Assembly (NCBI GenBank): GCA_946405135.1
Contig: CAMJGD010000001.1
Location: forward strand, 186,001 to 250,000
Source: an uncultured Clostridiaceae bacterium
GTDB taxonomy: Bacteria; Bacillota; Clostridia; Clostridiales; Clostridiaceae
Reading direction: 5' to 3'
Length of the DNA: 64,000 nt
The notes beneath the pieces were generated by a model. It was not told where the DNA came from and did not search any database. It saw only the letters and a list, made by a program, of their open reading frames with translations. Position numbers and translations under genes: made by a program. Below, piece by piece: positions 47,439 to 57,414 of the stretch (its first letter is position 1; every line of letters begins with the position of its first letter).

Positions 47439-47477
47439 AAAATAAAATTGGATACTCTAAGCATCCAATTTTATTTT
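47439..47477 (-). terminator. Perfect 15-bp hairpin in the typA leader / ylbF terminator
   Basis: Arms 47463-47477 and 47439-47453, 9-nt loop; 3' arm ends TTTTATTTT. It terminates ylbF, but also lies about 4 nt downstream of the expected start of the typA transcript. Confidence 0.85.
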
Positions 47478-47487
47478 AACCATATTA

Positions 47488-47516
47488 ATTCTAATATTAT
47501 GCTTTTAAAATGTCAA
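47488..47516 (-). promoter_or_regulatory. SigA promoter of typA
   Basis: TTGACA (47511-47516), 17-bp spacer, TAGAAT (47488-47493), between the ylbF stop and the leader hairpin. Confidence 0.75.
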
Positions 47517-47525
47517 CTTAAGCTT

Positions 47526-47870
47526 TTATTTTTCTAAAGGCATTTCAATACCTACAGCTTCATTTAAAATTTTCATAATATCTTCCCAAGTAGCTCCAAA
47601 CCTTGCTTCCGCTTGAAGATAGCTTGCTACATCAGGATTCATAGAAACTACAGATCCCAAATTTTGAAGTTTTTCCATAAGCTCATCAGATATTTTACCT
47701 TTTTGTATTTGCTCTGTATATGCTTCTATCTGTAGTCTTCTAAAATCTTCAAGCATTTTTTTTGAGTTATCACTGCTATTTACTTTTTCTGAAGCCTTTT
47801 TAAACTCAATAATTTCTGGACATTGTTTTAATTCTCTAGCTAGTTCATGAGCTTTATCATATATATTCAT
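47526..47870 (-). CDS. YlbF/YmcA family protein
   Basis: A 114-residue helical protein (MNIYDKAHELARELKQCPEI, then KMLEDFRRLQIEAY). In Bacillus YlbF, YmcA and YaaT form a complex that influences RNase Y, competence, biofilm and sporulation. Which paralogue this is cannot be told. Short and co-directional with rnjA, giving an RNA-decay-themed neighbourhood. Confidence 0.85.
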   Translation of the reverse strand: MNIYDKAHELARELKQCPEIIEFKKASEKVNSSDNSKKMLEDFRRLQIEAYTEQIQKGKISDELMEKLQNLGSVVSMNPDVASYLQAEARFGATWEDIMKILNEAVGIEMPLEK

Positions 47871-47918
47871 ATATTTATTTTAAGACTCATAAAGCCTTAA
47901 AATTTTCACCCCCATCCA

Positions 47919-49586
47919 TTATATTTCCATTATTATAGGAAGTATCATAGGCTTTCTCTTAGTCTTCTCATATAAGAATACCCTTAAGGCTTCCTTAATA
48001 GATGACTTCATAGTAGCCCAATCTGTTATATGCTTAACTTCACAATCTTTTAGGCAATTCTTTACTATTTCTCTAGCTTGTTCCATTAGGTCTTCTGATT
48101 CCCTAACATAAACAAACCCTCTTGATATTATATCTGGTCCTGCTATTACTGAACCAGACTCTTTTTCTATGGTTACTACCACCGTTAATATACCATCTTG
48201 TGATAGATGTTTTCTATCCCTTAAAACTATATTTCCAACATCTCCCACGCCTAATCCATCAACAAATACCTGACCTGATACCACATTTCCATTCTTTCTT
48301 ATCATATCACGACTTATTTCAACCACATCTCCATTATCCACGATTACCGTGTGATTTGAAGACATACCTAGCTTCATTGCTAATTCAGCATGCTGTTTCA
48401 AATGTCTATATTCACCATGAACAGGAATAAAGAATTTAGGTTTAACCAAAGCATGCATAAGCTTAAGTTCTTCTTGGCAAGCATGACCAGATACATGTAC
48501 ATCTGCTAATGCTTCATATATAACTTCTGCACCTTTTTTAAATAATTGGTTTATAACCTTTGAAACAAGTTTTTCATTACCAGGTATAGGAGTTGCTGAA
48601 ATTATAACCATGTCTCCTTCCATGATATTAACCTTCTTGTGTTCAGAAGAAGCCATTCTTGCAAGGGCAGACATAGGTTCTCCCTGACTTCCTGTAGTTA
48701 AAATCACAATCTGATTTTCAGGATATTTTCCTATGGAATCAATATTTATAAGTACATCTTTTTCCACATCCAAATATCCAAGTTCTGTAGCTACAGCCAC
48801 TATATTTTCCATACTCCTGCCAGATACAGATACTTTTCTCCCATATTTACTAGCAGCAGTTAATATTTGCTGTATCCTATGAATATTGGAAGCAAAAGTA
48901 GCTACTATTATTCTTCCACTAGCTTTTGAAAATATATTTTCGAAAGTTTCTCCTACAGTTCTCTCTGACATGGTGTAGCCAGGTCTTTCCACATTAGTGC
49001 TATCAGCTAACATAACCAATACACCCTTTTTGCCTAATTCAGCAAATCTAGCTAAATCAGCCATATCACCATCTATAGGTGTATAATCAATTTTAAAATC
49101 TCCTGTATGGAGTACCACTCCTAAAGGTGTATGTATAGCTATGGCTACAGAATCAGCAATACTATGATTGGTTTTTATAAATTCTACAGATACATTCTGA
49201 AATTTAATTATATCCTTTGGATTTACTCGAATAAGCTCCGTAGTACTTAACAAACCATGTTCCTTAAGCTTTGTTTCAACAATTCCTAAGGTTAGTTTCG
49301 TTCCATATACAGGAACATTTATCTGTTTTAGAACATATGGAAGTGCTCCTATGTGATCTTCGTGTCCATGAGTCAAGAATATACCTTTAACTCTTTCTTT
49401 ATTCTTTATTAAATAAGTAACATCAGGTATGACTATATCTATTCCGAACATGTCCTCATCCGGAAACTTTAGGCCGCAATCAATTACAATTATATCCTCT
49501 TTATATTCTATTACGGTAAGATTTTTTCCTATTTCATTAACTCCGCCAAGAGGAATTATCTTGACCTTCTCTTTTTCTTTCCTCAT
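47919..49586 (-). CDS. rnj: Ribonuclease J
   Basis: Metallo-beta-lactamase RNase with 5'-3' exonuclease and endonuclease activity, central to mRNA decay. 555 residues: LGGVNEIGKN opening, metal site HGHEDHIGALPY (about 75-86), HTGDFKIDYTP, beta-CASP domain (SGRSMEN, TTGSQGEPMSAL), VSGHACQEELK and PVHGEYRH. GGAGGGG precedes the ATG. Confidence 0.96.
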   Translation of the reverse strand: MRKEKEKVKIIPLGGVNEIGKNLTVIEYKEDIIVIDCGLKFPDEDMFGIDIVIPDVTYLIKNKERVKGIFLTHGHEDHIGALPYVLKQINVPVYGTKLTLGIVETKLKEHGLLSTTELIRVNPKDIIKFQNVSVEFIKTNHSIADSVAIAIHTPLGVVLHTGDFKIDYTPIDGDMADLARFAELGKKGVLVMLADSTNVERPGYTMSERTVGETFENIFSKASGRIIVATFASNIHRIQQILTAASKYGRKVSVSGRSMENIVAVATELGYLDVEKDVLINIDSIGKYPENQIVILTTGSQGEPMSALARMASSEHKKVNIMEGDMVIISATPIPGNEKLVSKVINQLFKKGAEVIYEALADVHVSGHACQEELKLMHALVKPKFFIPVHGEYRHLKQHAELAMKLGMSSNHTVIVDNGDVVEISRDMIRKNGNVVSGQVFVDGLGVGDVGNIVLRDRKHLSQDGILTVVVTIEKESGSVIAGPDIISRGFVYVRESEDLMEQAREIVKNCLKDCEVKHITDWATMKSSIKEALRVFLYEKTKRKPMILPIIMEI

Positions 49587-49638
49587 TTACTCCCCTCCTT
49601 TTTTCATATAGTTATTATTTACTTTAGTTCATTTTTTA

Positions 49639-50088
49639 TCACTTAGAGCATTCTTCGCATATTCCAAAAAATTTTACACTATGATCCTCTATTTTAAATT
49701 TATATTTATTTTCAATATCTGATTCTAAGGATTCAAGTAAATCCCCTTCAACCTCTATTACCTTACCACATTTAGTGCATATCAAATGATGATGCCTATG
49801 AGTTTCATCCTCATGTACCAGTTCATACCTGCTACAGCCATCATTTAAATCTAATTTACATATAATACCTAATTCTTCAAGCAATACTATAGTTCTATAT
49901 ACCGTTGCCAATCCTATTTCAGGACAGTCTTTTTTCACCTGATCATAGATCTCTTCTACTGTTAAATGACTTCCTTCATTACTTATAATAGTATCTACTA
50001 TAGCTCTTCGTTGAGGTGTCAATTTATATCCCTTTTCTTTTAAATCCTCTTTTAATTTATTTATCTCTTCTGAATTCAACCTGGACAT
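49639..50088 (-). CDS. fur: Fur family transcriptional regulator
   Basis: Metal-dependent repressor, 149 residues. Winged helix at about 20-85 (LTPQRRAIVDTI, GLATVYRTIVLLEELG), histidine-rich metal hinge (HEDETHRHHHLIC) and zinc CTKC / CEEC pairs. Fur (iron) is favoured over PerR because no clear PerR-specific residue pattern can be shown, but PerR cannot be excluded. GGGG 7 nt upstream of ATG. Confidence 0.88.
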   Translation of the reverse strand: MSRLNSEEINKLKEDLKEKGYKLTPQRRAIVDTIISNEGSHLTVEEIYDQVKKDCPEIGLATVYRTIVLLEELGIICKLDLNDGCSRYELVHEDETHRHHHLICTKCGKVIEVEGDLLESLESDIENKYKFKIEDHSVKFFGICEECSK

Positions 50089-50113
50089 ACTTAAAACCCC
50101 ATTTCAAATTTTA

Positions 50114-50377
50114 TTAATTTAATGGCTCTTCTGAAAATATGGCATTATAAGCTTCTGAAACCATCTCAAATTCCTCTTCATCATCTACAGTTACGAGTAC
50201 ATCATTACCTTCAGCATCTTTAACTATTTTTAAAGCTATAGCATCTGTCTCTTCTTCATCCATGGGTGCTAATATTACATATTCATTATCTTCTATATCG
50301 AACTTAGTAATAACTTCAAATTCAATATCATTTCCTTCTTCGTCTTGAAGTACAATTGTACTTATATCATTTTCCAT
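50114..50377 (-). CDS. DUF1292 protein (YrzB family)
   Basis: An 87-residue very acidic protein of unknown function, conserved in Firmicutes between ruvX and downstream genes (Bacillus yrzB). Core ISTIVLQDEEGNDIEFEVI and VILAPMDEEETDAI are typical. ATG at 50377 has AAAGGAG 9 nt upstream. A consensus SigA promoter directly precedes it. Confidence 0.9.
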   Translation of the reverse strand: MENDISTIVLQDEEGNDIEFEVITKFDIEDNEYVILAPMDEEETDAIALKIVKDAEGNDVLVTVDDEEEFEMVSEAYNAIFSEEPLN

Positions 50378-50401
50378 TATATTCACTCCTTTATTATTGT
50401 A

Positions 50402-50430
50402 ATTTTAAAAGTTGTAAACACTATTGTCAA
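50402..50430 (-). promoter_or_regulatory. SigA promoter upstream of the DUF1292 gene
   Basis: TTGACA (50425-50430), 17-bp spacer, TAAAAT (50402-50407). Separates DUF1292-fur from the ireB-ruvX transcript. Confidence 0.75.
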
Positions 50431-50433
50431 TAT

Positions 50434-50847
50434 TTATTTTGAAATTCTATCCAAATATCCTTGAAGAATATATGTGGCAGCAATTTTATCTACTATCTTT
50501 TTTCTTTTAGCTCTTGAAAGATCTGCTTCTAACATAGCTCTATGGGCAGCAACGGTGGTAAGTCTTTCATCCCACATTTCTATGCTTATATCCAAGTCAT
50601 TTTTTAAAGCTTCACAAAAGTTTAAAACTTTTTCACTTTGTGGACCTAAAGTTCCATTCATATTCTTTGGTAATCCTGCTACTATGGTTTCAACCTGATA
50701 CTCTTCACATATTTTTTTAACTTCTTCTATATCTGCCTTTTTATTCTTTCGCATTATGGTTTTTATTCCTTGAGCAGTAATTCCTAGAGGATCACTTATA
50801 GCCACTCCTATAGTTTTATCCCCTATATCTAATCCTAATATTCTCAT
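50434..50847 (-). CDS. ruvX: Holliday junction resolvase-like / pre-16S rRNA nuclease RuvX (YqgF)
   Basis: RNase H-fold protein, 137 residues; acts in 16S rRNA 5' maturation in E. coli and has been proposed as a resolvase. Motifs: [12 protein letters not shown] (catalytic Asp), [33 protein letters not shown]. Follows ireB after a terminator-like hairpin. Confidence 0.94.
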   Translation of the reverse strand: MRILGLDIGDKTIGVAISDPLGITAQGIKTIMRKNKKADIEEVKKICEEYQVETIVAGLPKNMNGTLGPQSEKVLNFCEALKNDLDISIEMWDERLTTVAAHRAMLEADLSRAKRKKIVDKIAATYILQGYLDRISK

Positions 50848-50868
50848 TGAATTTTCTCCCTTTAAAAT

Positions 50869-50895
50869 TAAAAGTGCCCCTTTTAGGGCACTTTA
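50869..50895 (-). terminator. Terminator-like hairpin between ireB and ruvX
   Basis: AAAGTGCCC / GGGGCACTTT stem with a short TAAAA-type loop, then TTAATTTT. It starts immediately after the ireB stop; ruvX has no other obvious promoter, so read-through is likely. Confidence 0.75.
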
Positions 50896-51153
50896 CTATT
50901 TTATACCTAAATAAGATTTTAAGACTTCTTCAAGTATTTCATCTCTTTCAAGTTTTCTGACCAAAGCCCTTGCGCCATTGTAATTTGTTATATACGTAGG
51001 GTCACCTGAAATTAAGTATCCAACCATCTGATTAACAGGATTATATCCCTTTTCTTTTAAAGCATCATATACTTCAGTTAGTATGGTCTTAGTTAAATCT
51101 TTTTTATCCCTACTAAAATCAAATTGCATAGTATTTTCATTAATATTTCCCAT
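50896..51153 (-). CDS. ireB: IreB family regulatory phosphoprotein
   Basis: DUF965 protein, 85 residues. In Enterococcus IreB is phosphorylated by the PASTA kinase IreK and tunes cephalosporin resistance. Core [40 protein letters not shown] is family-typical and includes possible phospho-Thr near residues 21-23. The ATG has no SD within 15 nt; a GGGGGTG lies 42 nt upstream, behind a hairpin that could bring it to the usual distance. Confidence 0.93.
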   Translation of the reverse strand: MGNINENTMQFDFSRDKKDLTKTILTEVYDALKEKGYNPVNQMVGYLISGDPTYITNYNGARALVRKLERDEILEEVLKSYLGIK

Positions 51154-51347
51154 ATATCGCTGCTTTCACAACATTAAATGTATAATGAGCAGCTTCACCC
51201 CCTTACATATCATTTCATATATACCATGTAAGAATGATTATCTTATTTGTATTATATACTATCAATACAATGATTATTCAAATTGTAATAATTTATGCTA
51301 AATATATTTTATATATATATTATAAAGCATGTTATGAAAAAAGTATA
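51154..51347. other. Intergenic between alaS and ireB
   Basis: Apart from the ireB leader, it holds a 7-bp stem CTTACAT/ATGTAAG (51202-51242) just 5' of the SD and a TATAAT upstream (TTGAAT 19 bp before it), a weak promoter candidate. No gene. Confidence 0.4.
51159..51202 (-). promoter_or_regulatory. ireB leader: distant SD plus hairpin
   Basis: Minus strand order: GGGGGTG (51196-51202), AA, stem GCTGCT (51188-51193) ... AGCAGC (51159-51164), GATAT, ATG. Inside the loop CATTA/TAATG can also pair. With the stem formed the SD is 7 nt from the ATG. Confidence 0.5.
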
Positions 51348-53987
51348 CTATTTTACTAAGCTTTCTAATATTTCATCTATTTTCTTTAAAGCTTCATTAA
51401 CTTTTTCAGGTAATCTGCCGCCAGCTTGAGCCATGTCTGGTCTTCCTCCACCGCCGCCGCCAGCTATAGAAGCAACTTCTTTTATTATCTTTCCGCAGTG
51501 TATTCCTTTATTTACAGCAGTTTTACTTGCCATAGCAACAAAGTTTACTTTTTCTTCATTAGTGCTTGCAAGTATTACCAAACTGTCTTGAAGTTTATTT
51601 CTAACTTTATCAGCTAAATCTCTTAAAGAATCTCCATCCATGTCTTTTAATTCAGCTACAGCTAGCTTTATGCCTTTAAAATCTCTAGCTTCATTTATTA
51701 TAACATCTTCTTCACCTTTTACCAATTTTGATTTTAATTCTGCTATTTCTTTTTCTTTTTCTTTTAATTCTAGTGCATTACTCTGTATCTTGTTTACTAT
51801 TTCTTTTTCAGAACATTTTAATATTGCTGCACTATTTTTTAATATTTTATTTTTATTTTCTACGTATTCTATAGCATTGAATCCTGTAAGAGCTTCTATT
51901 CTTCTTATGCCAGCAGCAACTCCTGATTCAGACAATATTTTAAACAAACCTATTTGTCCTGAATTTGAAACATGAGTTCCTCCACAAAGTTCTTTACTGA
52001 ACTCACCTACAGAAACAACTCTTACAGCATCTGCATACTTATCATCAAATAAAGCAACTGCACCACTTTCTTTAGCTTCCTTTATAGTCATTACTTCAGT
52101 TTCTACCTTTGAAACTTCCATTATTTTTTCATTTACTAAATTTTCAACAGTTTTTATTTCATCTTCGGTTAAAGCAGCAAAATGAGTGAAGTCAAATCTC
52201 AATCTTTCATCATCTACATAGGAACCTGATTGATTTACATGTTCACCTAATACTTCTTTTAATGCTTCGTGGAGCATATGAGTTGCAGTATGATTTCTGC
52301 ATATATTCATTCTTCTCTTTTCGTCTACTTTTAAATGAACTTCCTCATCTACTTCTACACTACCTTCTAGTACTTTAACAAAATGAACTATCTTACCTGA
52401 GATATTCTTTTTACAATCTACTACTTGTATCTTTACATTAGTAGATTCTATAAGTCCCTTATCTCCTACCTGACCACCCATTTCTGCATAAAATGGAGTA
52501 TCATAAGTAAGTATAATTCCCTCATCTCCAGCTTCCATTTTTGATACAAATTCCTCATCTTTTATCATAACTGAAATTTTAGATCTATATTTCAAAGCTT
52601 CATATCCTACAAATTCTGTTTTAACCTTTGATTCTATTTTATTTAGTAAGCTGTCATCGCTGCCCATATAATTGTTTTCACTACGAGCTTCTCTAGCTCT
52701 CTTTCTTTGCATTTCCATTTCCTTATTGAATCCGTCTATATCTACCTTCATAGATTTTTCTTCTAAAATTTCTTCAGTAAGCTCTAATGGAAATCCATAG
52801 GTATCATAAAGTTTGAAAGCCTTGTCACCAGATAATATACTTTCTCCTTTATTCTCCATATCATTTATATAACTTTTCAATATTTCTATTCCACCATCAA
52901 TAGTTTCATTAAATCTTTCCTCTTCAAGTGTAATAACTTTCTTTATATAATCTTGTTTTTCTTTAAGTTCTGGATAAGCTTCTCCATAATTATTGATAAC
53001 TTCATCTACAATTTCATGAAGAAATACCTTGCTAATTCCCAGAAGTCTTCCATGTCTTGCAGCTCTTCTTAATAGCCTTCTAAGTACATATCCTCTTCCT
53101 TCATTTGATGGTAAAACTCCATCTCCTATTAAAAATACTACACTCTTTGTGTGGTCTGCTACTATTCTTAAAGAAATATCACTTTTTTTATCTTTCCCAT
53201 AGGACACTTTTGATATTTCACTTACTTTATCTAGTATATTTTTTATGGTATCTATTTCAAATATATTGTTTGTTTCCTGCATTATAGTGGATATTCTTTC
53301 TAGTCCCATTCCAGTATCTATGTTCGGATGTTTTAGTCTGTTATAGTTTCCATTTTCATCCTTATCAAATTGAGTAAACACTAAATTCCAAAATTCAACT
53401 ACCCTATCTTCTTCTGAAGCTTTAATGAATTCTTCTGCAGTCTTTATCTGTCCTTCTCCTCTATCATAGTGTATTTCAGAGCATGGTCCACAAGGTCCCT
53501 GACCTATTTCCCAAAAATTATCTTCTTTGCCTAATCTGAATATTCTTTCTGGAGAAATATCAGTTTTTTTAACCCATATATCATAAGCTTCATCATCATC
53601 TAAATAAATTGTGACATAAAGCTTATCCTTAGAGATCTTCAAAACTTCTGTTACAAATTCCCAAGCCCATGGAATAACTTCTCCCTTAAAATAATCTCCA
53701 AAAGAAAAGTTTCCAAGCATTTCAAAGAAGGTAGCATGTCTTGAAGTTTTTCCTACATTCTCTATATCACCTGTCCTTATACACTTTTGACAGGTAGTGA
53801 CCCTTTTTTTAGGTGGGGTCTTTAACCCTGTAAAATAAGGTTTTAGCGGTGCCATACCTGCATTTATTAATAACAAACTTTTATCATCCTTTGGAACCAA
53901 AGAAAAACTTGGCATTCTTAAATGTTCTTTGCTTTCAAAAAATTTTAAATAAGCTTCTCTTATTTCATTTAATCCCATTTTATTCAT
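51348..53987 (-). CDS. alaS: Alanyl-tRNA synthetase
   Basis: Class II synthetase of 879 residues, full length. Motifs: [10 protein letters not shown] and [36 protein letters not shown], the editing domain zinc site [12 protein letters not shown] ... ELCGGTHV, and the C-terminal C-Ala glycine-rich [22 protein letters not shown] precedes the ATG. Transcription is controlled by a T-box leader. Preceded by a 17-bp-spaced SigA promoter. Confidence 0.98.
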   Translation of the reverse strand: MNKMGLNEIREAYLKFFESKEHLRMPSFSLVPKDDKSLLLINAGMAPLKPYFTGLKTPPKKRVTTCQKCIRTGDIENVGKTSRHATFFEMLGNFSFGDYFKGEVIPWAWEFVTEVLKISKDKLYVTIYLDDDEAYDIWVKKTDISPERIFRLGKEDNFWEIGQGPCGPCSEIHYDRGEGQIKTAEEFIKASEEDRVVEFWNLVFTQFDKDENGNYNRLKHPNIDTGMGLERISTIMQETNNIFEIDTIKNILDKVSEISKVSYGKDKKSDISLRIVADHTKSVVFLIGDGVLPSNEGRGYVLRRLLRRAARHGRLLGISKVFLHEIVDEVINNYGEAYPELKEKQDYIKKVITLEEERFNETIDGGIEILKSYINDMENKGESILSGDKAFKLYDTYGFPLELTEEILEEKSMKVDIDGFNKEMEMQRKRAREARSENNYMGSDDSLLNKIESKVKTEFVGYEALKYRSKISVMIKDEEFVSKMEAGDEGIILTYDTPFYAEMGGQVGDKGLIESTNVKIQVVDCKKNISGKIVHFVKVLEGSVEVDEEVHLKVDEKRRMNICRNHTATHMLHEALKEVLGEHVNQSGSYVDDERLRFDFTHFAALTEDEIKTVENLVNEKIMEVSKVETEVMTIKEAKESGAVALFDDKYADAVRVVSVGEFSKELCGGTHVSNSGQIGLFKILSESGVAAGIRRIEALTGFNAIEYVENKNKILKNSAAILKCSEKEIVNKIQSNALELKEKEKEIAELKSKLVKGEEDVIINEARDFKGIKLAVAELKDMDGDSLRDLADKVRNKLQDSLVILASTNEEKVNFVAMASKTAVNKGIHCGKIIKEVASIAGGGGGGRPDMAQAGGRLPEKVNEALKKIDEILESLVK

Positions 53988-54023
53988 TTCTATTCCTCCT
54001 TGAACTTTAAGTTTCTCTAAAAT

Positions 54024-54220
54024 AAAAAAACCTCATCCACAAAGGGACGAAAGTTTAAAATTCCGCGGTACCACCCTAATTATGTACTTTTAAAAAATAA
54101 AATACATCTCTTTAAAATAAAGCTCTAGGATAGCCTTCAACAAAATTGCTAAGAAGTTTTCACCATCCACTTCCTCTCTTTATAGCAAAATAAGTTTACT
54201 CCTTCCTGTCATTGCTCTTT
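54024..54220 (-). ncRNA. T-box riboswitch of alaS
   Basis: Minus strand contains the T-box core AGGGTGGTACCGCG (54064-54077), stem I elements AGTA, AGAGAGG and GGATGGTG, and a specifier region GAAGGCTATCC in which GCT is the alanine codon. A terminator stem CTT(T)CGTCC / GGATGAGG followed by TTTTTTT ends at 54024. Uncharged tRNA-Ala should favour antitermination. Confidence 0.93.
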
Positions 54221-54241
54221 TAATATTAACTTTATAGGCAA

Positions 54242-54270
54242 ATTATATGTTATTCTTTTCTTTATGTCAA
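54242..54270 (-). promoter_or_regulatory. SigA promoter of the alaS T-box transcript
   Basis: TTGACA (54265-54270), 17-bp spacer, TATAAT (54242-54247): full consensus. Confidence 0.85.
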
Positions 54271-54275
54271 TATAA

Positions 54276-55298
54276 CTAAAATAAATAATAGTTAATATCT
54301 TCATATAACACCTTTATTATTACTCCTATAGGCACTGCCAGAACCATACCTAAAAACCCCCCTACCTTTCCTCCCACTATCAAAAGAAGCATTACCATTA
54401 CAGGATGCATAGATATATTTTCACCTATAATTTTAGGAGAAATTATATCACCTTCTAGCTGTTGAATTAAATATAGACATAATGCTACCCATATAGCTTT
54501 TTGAGTTGATCCTAAAACTGCCATAAAAATAGCAGGTATAGCACCAAAAATAGGTCCAAAATAAGGTATTATATTGAAAACAGCATTAATAAGCGATAAA
54601 AGAAATGGGAGGTCTACCTTGAAAAATATTAATACTATAAAGGTTAAAACCCCTATAATTATGGATAATATAAATTGAGTTAATATATATCTTCCTAGCA
54701 CTTTATCAATATCATTAAAAATATTTTTTATCATAGCCCTTTTTTTTACTGGAAATAAAGTTAATACTTTATTGCCTATTATTTCTTCATCAATCAAAAA
54801 ATAGTAGGATATAACAGGTACAATGGCTAAAGATATTATATTTTCTCCTATGCTTAAAATATCATCAAAAAACTCTGTAGAAAAATTAACTAACTCCCTA
54901 TTTATTTTTTCATTTAAAGAATTTATGGTTAAATATAATATTTTATTGTTATTTATATCTATTTTACTGTATAAATTTGTTACAATTTTATCTATATCAT
55001 TTAATTTACCGCTAAAATTTTTTCCTTCCCTTAGCATGGTAGGCACTATTACTGCAAAAGAAAGCACAAAAAAACCTATAAGTGTCATCAATATTAAAAT
55101 AGCAGAAAATCTATTGCTCAAACCTTTTTTTATAAGTATCCTATATATGGGTCGCAATGAATATGATAGTATAAAAGATAGAAGTAAAACATAAATTATA
55201 TGTTTTATAAAAGAAAATTTTATAAATACATATACAGAAATAATAAGGAGTAAAACAAAAAATATTTTTTTATAAAAAGATTTTTTAATTTTTATCAT
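54276..55298 (-). CDS. AI-2E family transporter (DUF20)
   Basis: A 340-residue polytopic membrane protein with about seven to eight hydrophobic segments and the family motifs FILSYSLRPIYR, NIIPYFGPIFGAIPA and the C-terminal GFLGMVLAVPIGVIIKVLYED. Some members move AI-2, others act in Na+/H+ or are unknown; no substrate can be given here. Its ATG overlaps the end of the PRC-barrel gene with GGGGG as ribosome site, so the two form an operon. Confidence 0.88.
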   Translation of the reverse strand: MIKIKKSFYKKIFFVLLLIISVYVFIKFSFIKHIIYVLLLSFILSYSLRPIYRILIKKGLSNRFSAILILMTLIGFFVLSFAVIVPTMLREGKNFSGKLNDIDKIVTNLYSKIDINNNKILYLTINSLNEKINRELVNFSTEFFDDILSIGENIISLAIVPVISYYFLIDEEIIGNKVLTLFPVKKRAMIKNIFNDIDKVLGRYILTQFILSIIIGVLTFIVLIFFKVDLPFLLSLINAVFNIIPYFGPIFGAIPAIFMAVLGSTQKAIWVALCLYLIQQLEGDIISPKIIGENISMHPVMVMLLLIVGGKVGGFLGMVLAVPIGVIIKVLYEDINYYLF

Positions 55299-55788
55299 TT
55301 TTATCAGCCCCCATCATTTTATGGGGTAAAGAGTTCATTGCTATACTTTCATTGTTTCCAAAATAAAGTATATTATCTTCTCCCAGCATCATATCCTTAA
55401 TTAATAGAATTCTTTTGCCATTAAATATCCTATCTAAAAATCCTGAACATACAATAACCCCTTTTATTTCAAAGCTTTCAATGTCTATTAAAATATCCTC
55501 CAATATTCCAATTATGTTTCCCTGCCTATCAACAATATCCATGCTTTTTATATCCTTAAAGCTTAAACATGCCCTATGATCTAAGGATTTAACTATTATG
55601 AACTCACTTACATATAATATATCTTCTTTTGAAACAGCTTTTTCTTTTGAGAAAAATCCTTTGCATCTTATAATAACCCCTGCAATACTACCTTTATTAA
55701 AATCAATCCATATATCTTTAACATATCCCAAATAGTTTCCAGACAGATCCAAAACCTTCATAAAATCAAAATCTTTAGTCTTTATCAT
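55285..55788 (-). CDS. PRC-barrel domain protein (two repeats)
   Basis: A 167-residue protein with two PRC-barrel-like units (about 1-75, MKVLDLSGNYLGYVKDIWID; about 78-150, DIKSMDIVDRQGNIIGILED). Function unknown; PRC barrels often mediate protein or RNA contact (as in RimM). The tail NKMMGADKNDKN overlaps the transporter start. It has its own SigA promoter. Confidence 0.82.
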   Translation of the reverse strand: MIKTKDFDFMKVLDLSGNYLGYVKDIWIDFNKGSIAGVIIRCKGFFSKEKAVSKEDILYVSEFIIVKSLDHRACLSFKDIKSMDIVDRQGNIIGILEDILIDIESFEIKGVIVCSGFLDRIFNGKRILLIKDMMLGEDNILYFGNNESIAMNSLPHKMMGADKNDKN

Positions 55789-55802
55789 AAACTCACCAAA
55801 TA

Positions 55803-55831
55803 TTTATAAATTTTATATTTATTTTTGTCAA
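55803..55831 (-). promoter_or_regulatory. SigA promoter of the PRC-barrel/transporter operon
   Basis: TTGACA (55826-55831), 17-bp spacer, TATAAA (55803-55808), just downstream of the mnmA terminator. The leader is very short, about 10 nt. Confidence 0.65.
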
Positions 55832-55842
55832 AAATATAAAAA

Positions 55843-55873
55843 AAATACCTTAATCATTACAACTAAGGTATTT
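55843..55873 (-). terminator. Terminator of the isc-mnmA operon
   Basis: AAATACCTTA / TAAGGTATTT stem with 11-nt loop, followed by TTTTTATA, 10 bp after mnmA. Confidence 0.85.
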
Positions 55874-55883
55874 ATATATTCTG

Positions 55884-56960
55884 TTAAATTAATTTTTCTA
55901 TAATTCCTCCGCCTATAACTATATCCTTATCATAAAAAACTACGGATTGACCCTTTGTTATAGCTCTCTGTTTTTCTTTAAAAGTTACCTTTACTTTATT
56001 TGGCTCTACAGGAGACACGATAGCTTCAGCTGGCTTTGAGGAATACCTTATTTTAGCTTTTACCTCTATAGGATAATGAAGTTTATCAAAAGGTATGAAA
56101 TTTAAATCTTTAGCAATAAGTTCTGTTTTAAATATATCTTCTTCATTGCCTAACACCACTTCATTTTTAAAAGGATTTATATCTATTACAAACACCGGTC
56201 TTCCTAAAGCTATACCCAAACCTTTTCTCTGTCCTATGGTATAATACACTATTCCTTTATGCCTTCCCAATATGTTACCTTGCTTATCTACGAAGTTTCC
56301 CTCTTTTACTCTGCCAGGTAAAACTTCAGAAATATATCTTCCATGATTATTATCAGAAATAAAGCATATTTCTTCGCTGTCTTTCTTATTATGAACTTCA
56401 AGATTAAGTTCCTTTGCTATAGTTCTTATTTCATCTTTGCTATAGTCTCCACAGGGCATAAGAGTATGTTCTAATTGATACTGTGTCATATTATATAACA
56501 CATAAGTCTGATCCTTTTTATCATCCTCTGCTCTTTTTAGAAGATATCTATCTCCTTGTTTTATAATTTTTGAGTAGTGTCCTGTAGCAATATACTCTGC
56601 TCCAAGTCCCATAGCTCTTCTTAAAAATTCGTCAAACTTTATATATTTATTACAAGCTATGCATGGATTAGGAGTTCTGCCATTTATATATTCATCTATA
56701 AAGTAGTCTATAACATCTCTTTTAAAAATATCTCTAAAATTCATAACATAAAAAGGTATATGAAGCTTATCTGCAACCCTTCTTGCATCCTCCACCGCAG
56801 ATAAAGAACAGCAGCCACCTTCTCTCTCTTCATAATCTTTATCTTCTTGCCATACTTGCATAGTAACTCCTATGACATCGTAGCCTTGATTTTTAAGAAG
56901 ATAGGCAGCTACAGAGCTGTCTACCCCTCCACTCATACCTATTACAACTTTTTTATTCAT
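55884..56960 (-). CDS. mnmA: tRNA-specific 2-thiouridylase
   Basis: Thiolates U34 of tRNA-Lys, -Glu and -Gln. The 358-residue protein has PP-loop GMSGGVDSS (about 8-16) and catalytic cysteines in NPCIACN (about 101) and EEICFIS (about 200). ATG at 56960 follows GGTGG by 7 nt; an upstream TTG is too close to the SD. It follows iscR-iscS-iscU, and IscS probably donates the sulfur directly. Confidence 0.96.
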   Translation of the reverse strand: MNKKVVIGMSGGVDSSVAAYLLKNQGYDVIGVTMQVWQEDKDYEEREGGCCSLSAVEDARRVADKLHIPFYVMNFRDIFKRDVIDYFIDEYINGRTPNPCIACNKYIKFDEFLRRAMGLGAEYIATGHYSKIIKQGDRYLLKRAEDDKKDQTYVLYNMTQYQLEHTLMPCGDYSKDEIRTIAKELNLEVHNKKDSEEICFISDNNHGRYISEVLPGRVKEGNFVDKQGNILGRHKGIVYYTIGQRKGLGIALGRPVFVIDINPFKNEVVLGNEEDIFKTELIAKDLNFIPFDKLHYPIEVKAKIRYSSKPAEAIVSPVEPNKVKVTFKEKQRAITKGQSVVFYDKDIVIGGGIIEKLI

Positions 56961-56981
56961 ATTCAAACCACCAATTAATTT

Positions 56982-57413
56982 TTATTCTCCATGAACCGCA
57001 TTATGTAATTCATCATGGTTAACTTCTTTATAGTCCCAAGGCTTTAATCCAATAGATTCTCTATAATCATTTATCGCTTTATGTATAGCCTCTTCTGCAA
57101 GCACTGAACAATGCATCTTTACTGGTGGAAGTCCATCTAAAGCTTCTGCCACTGCTTTATTAGTTAAAGTCCATGCTTCTTCTAAAGTTTTTCCTTTAAT
57201 AAGTTCAGTAGCCATACTTGAAGATGCTATAGCTGATCCACAGCCAAAAGTCATGAATTTAACATCTTTAATTATATTATCTTCAACTTTTAAATATATT
57301 TTCATTATATCTCCGCATTTAGCATTACCAACTTCTCCAATTCCATTAGCATCTTCTATTTCTCCTACATTTCTAGGGTTTCTAAAATGATCCATAACTT
57401 TTTCACTATACAT
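56982..57413 (-). CDS. iscU: Iron-sulfur cluster scaffold IscU/NifU N-terminal type
   Basis: Assembles Fe-S clusters from IscS sulfur. The 143-residue protein has the three cluster cysteines in NAKCGD (about 34), FGCGSAIASSS (about 60) and KMHCSV (about 103). AAAGGGG precedes the ATG at 57413; it starts 1 bp after the iscS stop. No separate NifU C-terminal domain is present. Confidence 0.95.
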   Translation of the reverse strand: MYSEKVMDHFRNPRNVGEIEDANGIGEVGNAKCGDIMKIYLKVEDNIIKDVKFMTFGCGSAIASSSMATELIKGKTLEEAWTLTNKAVAEALDGLPPVKMHCSVLAEEAIHKAINDYRESIGLKPWDYKEVNHDELHNAVHGE

Positions 57414-57414
57414 A

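Noticed and set aside
51170..51200. Leader peptide from GTG at the ireB SD
   Set aside because: The ten-codon frame has its start codon inside the SD and no SD of its own.
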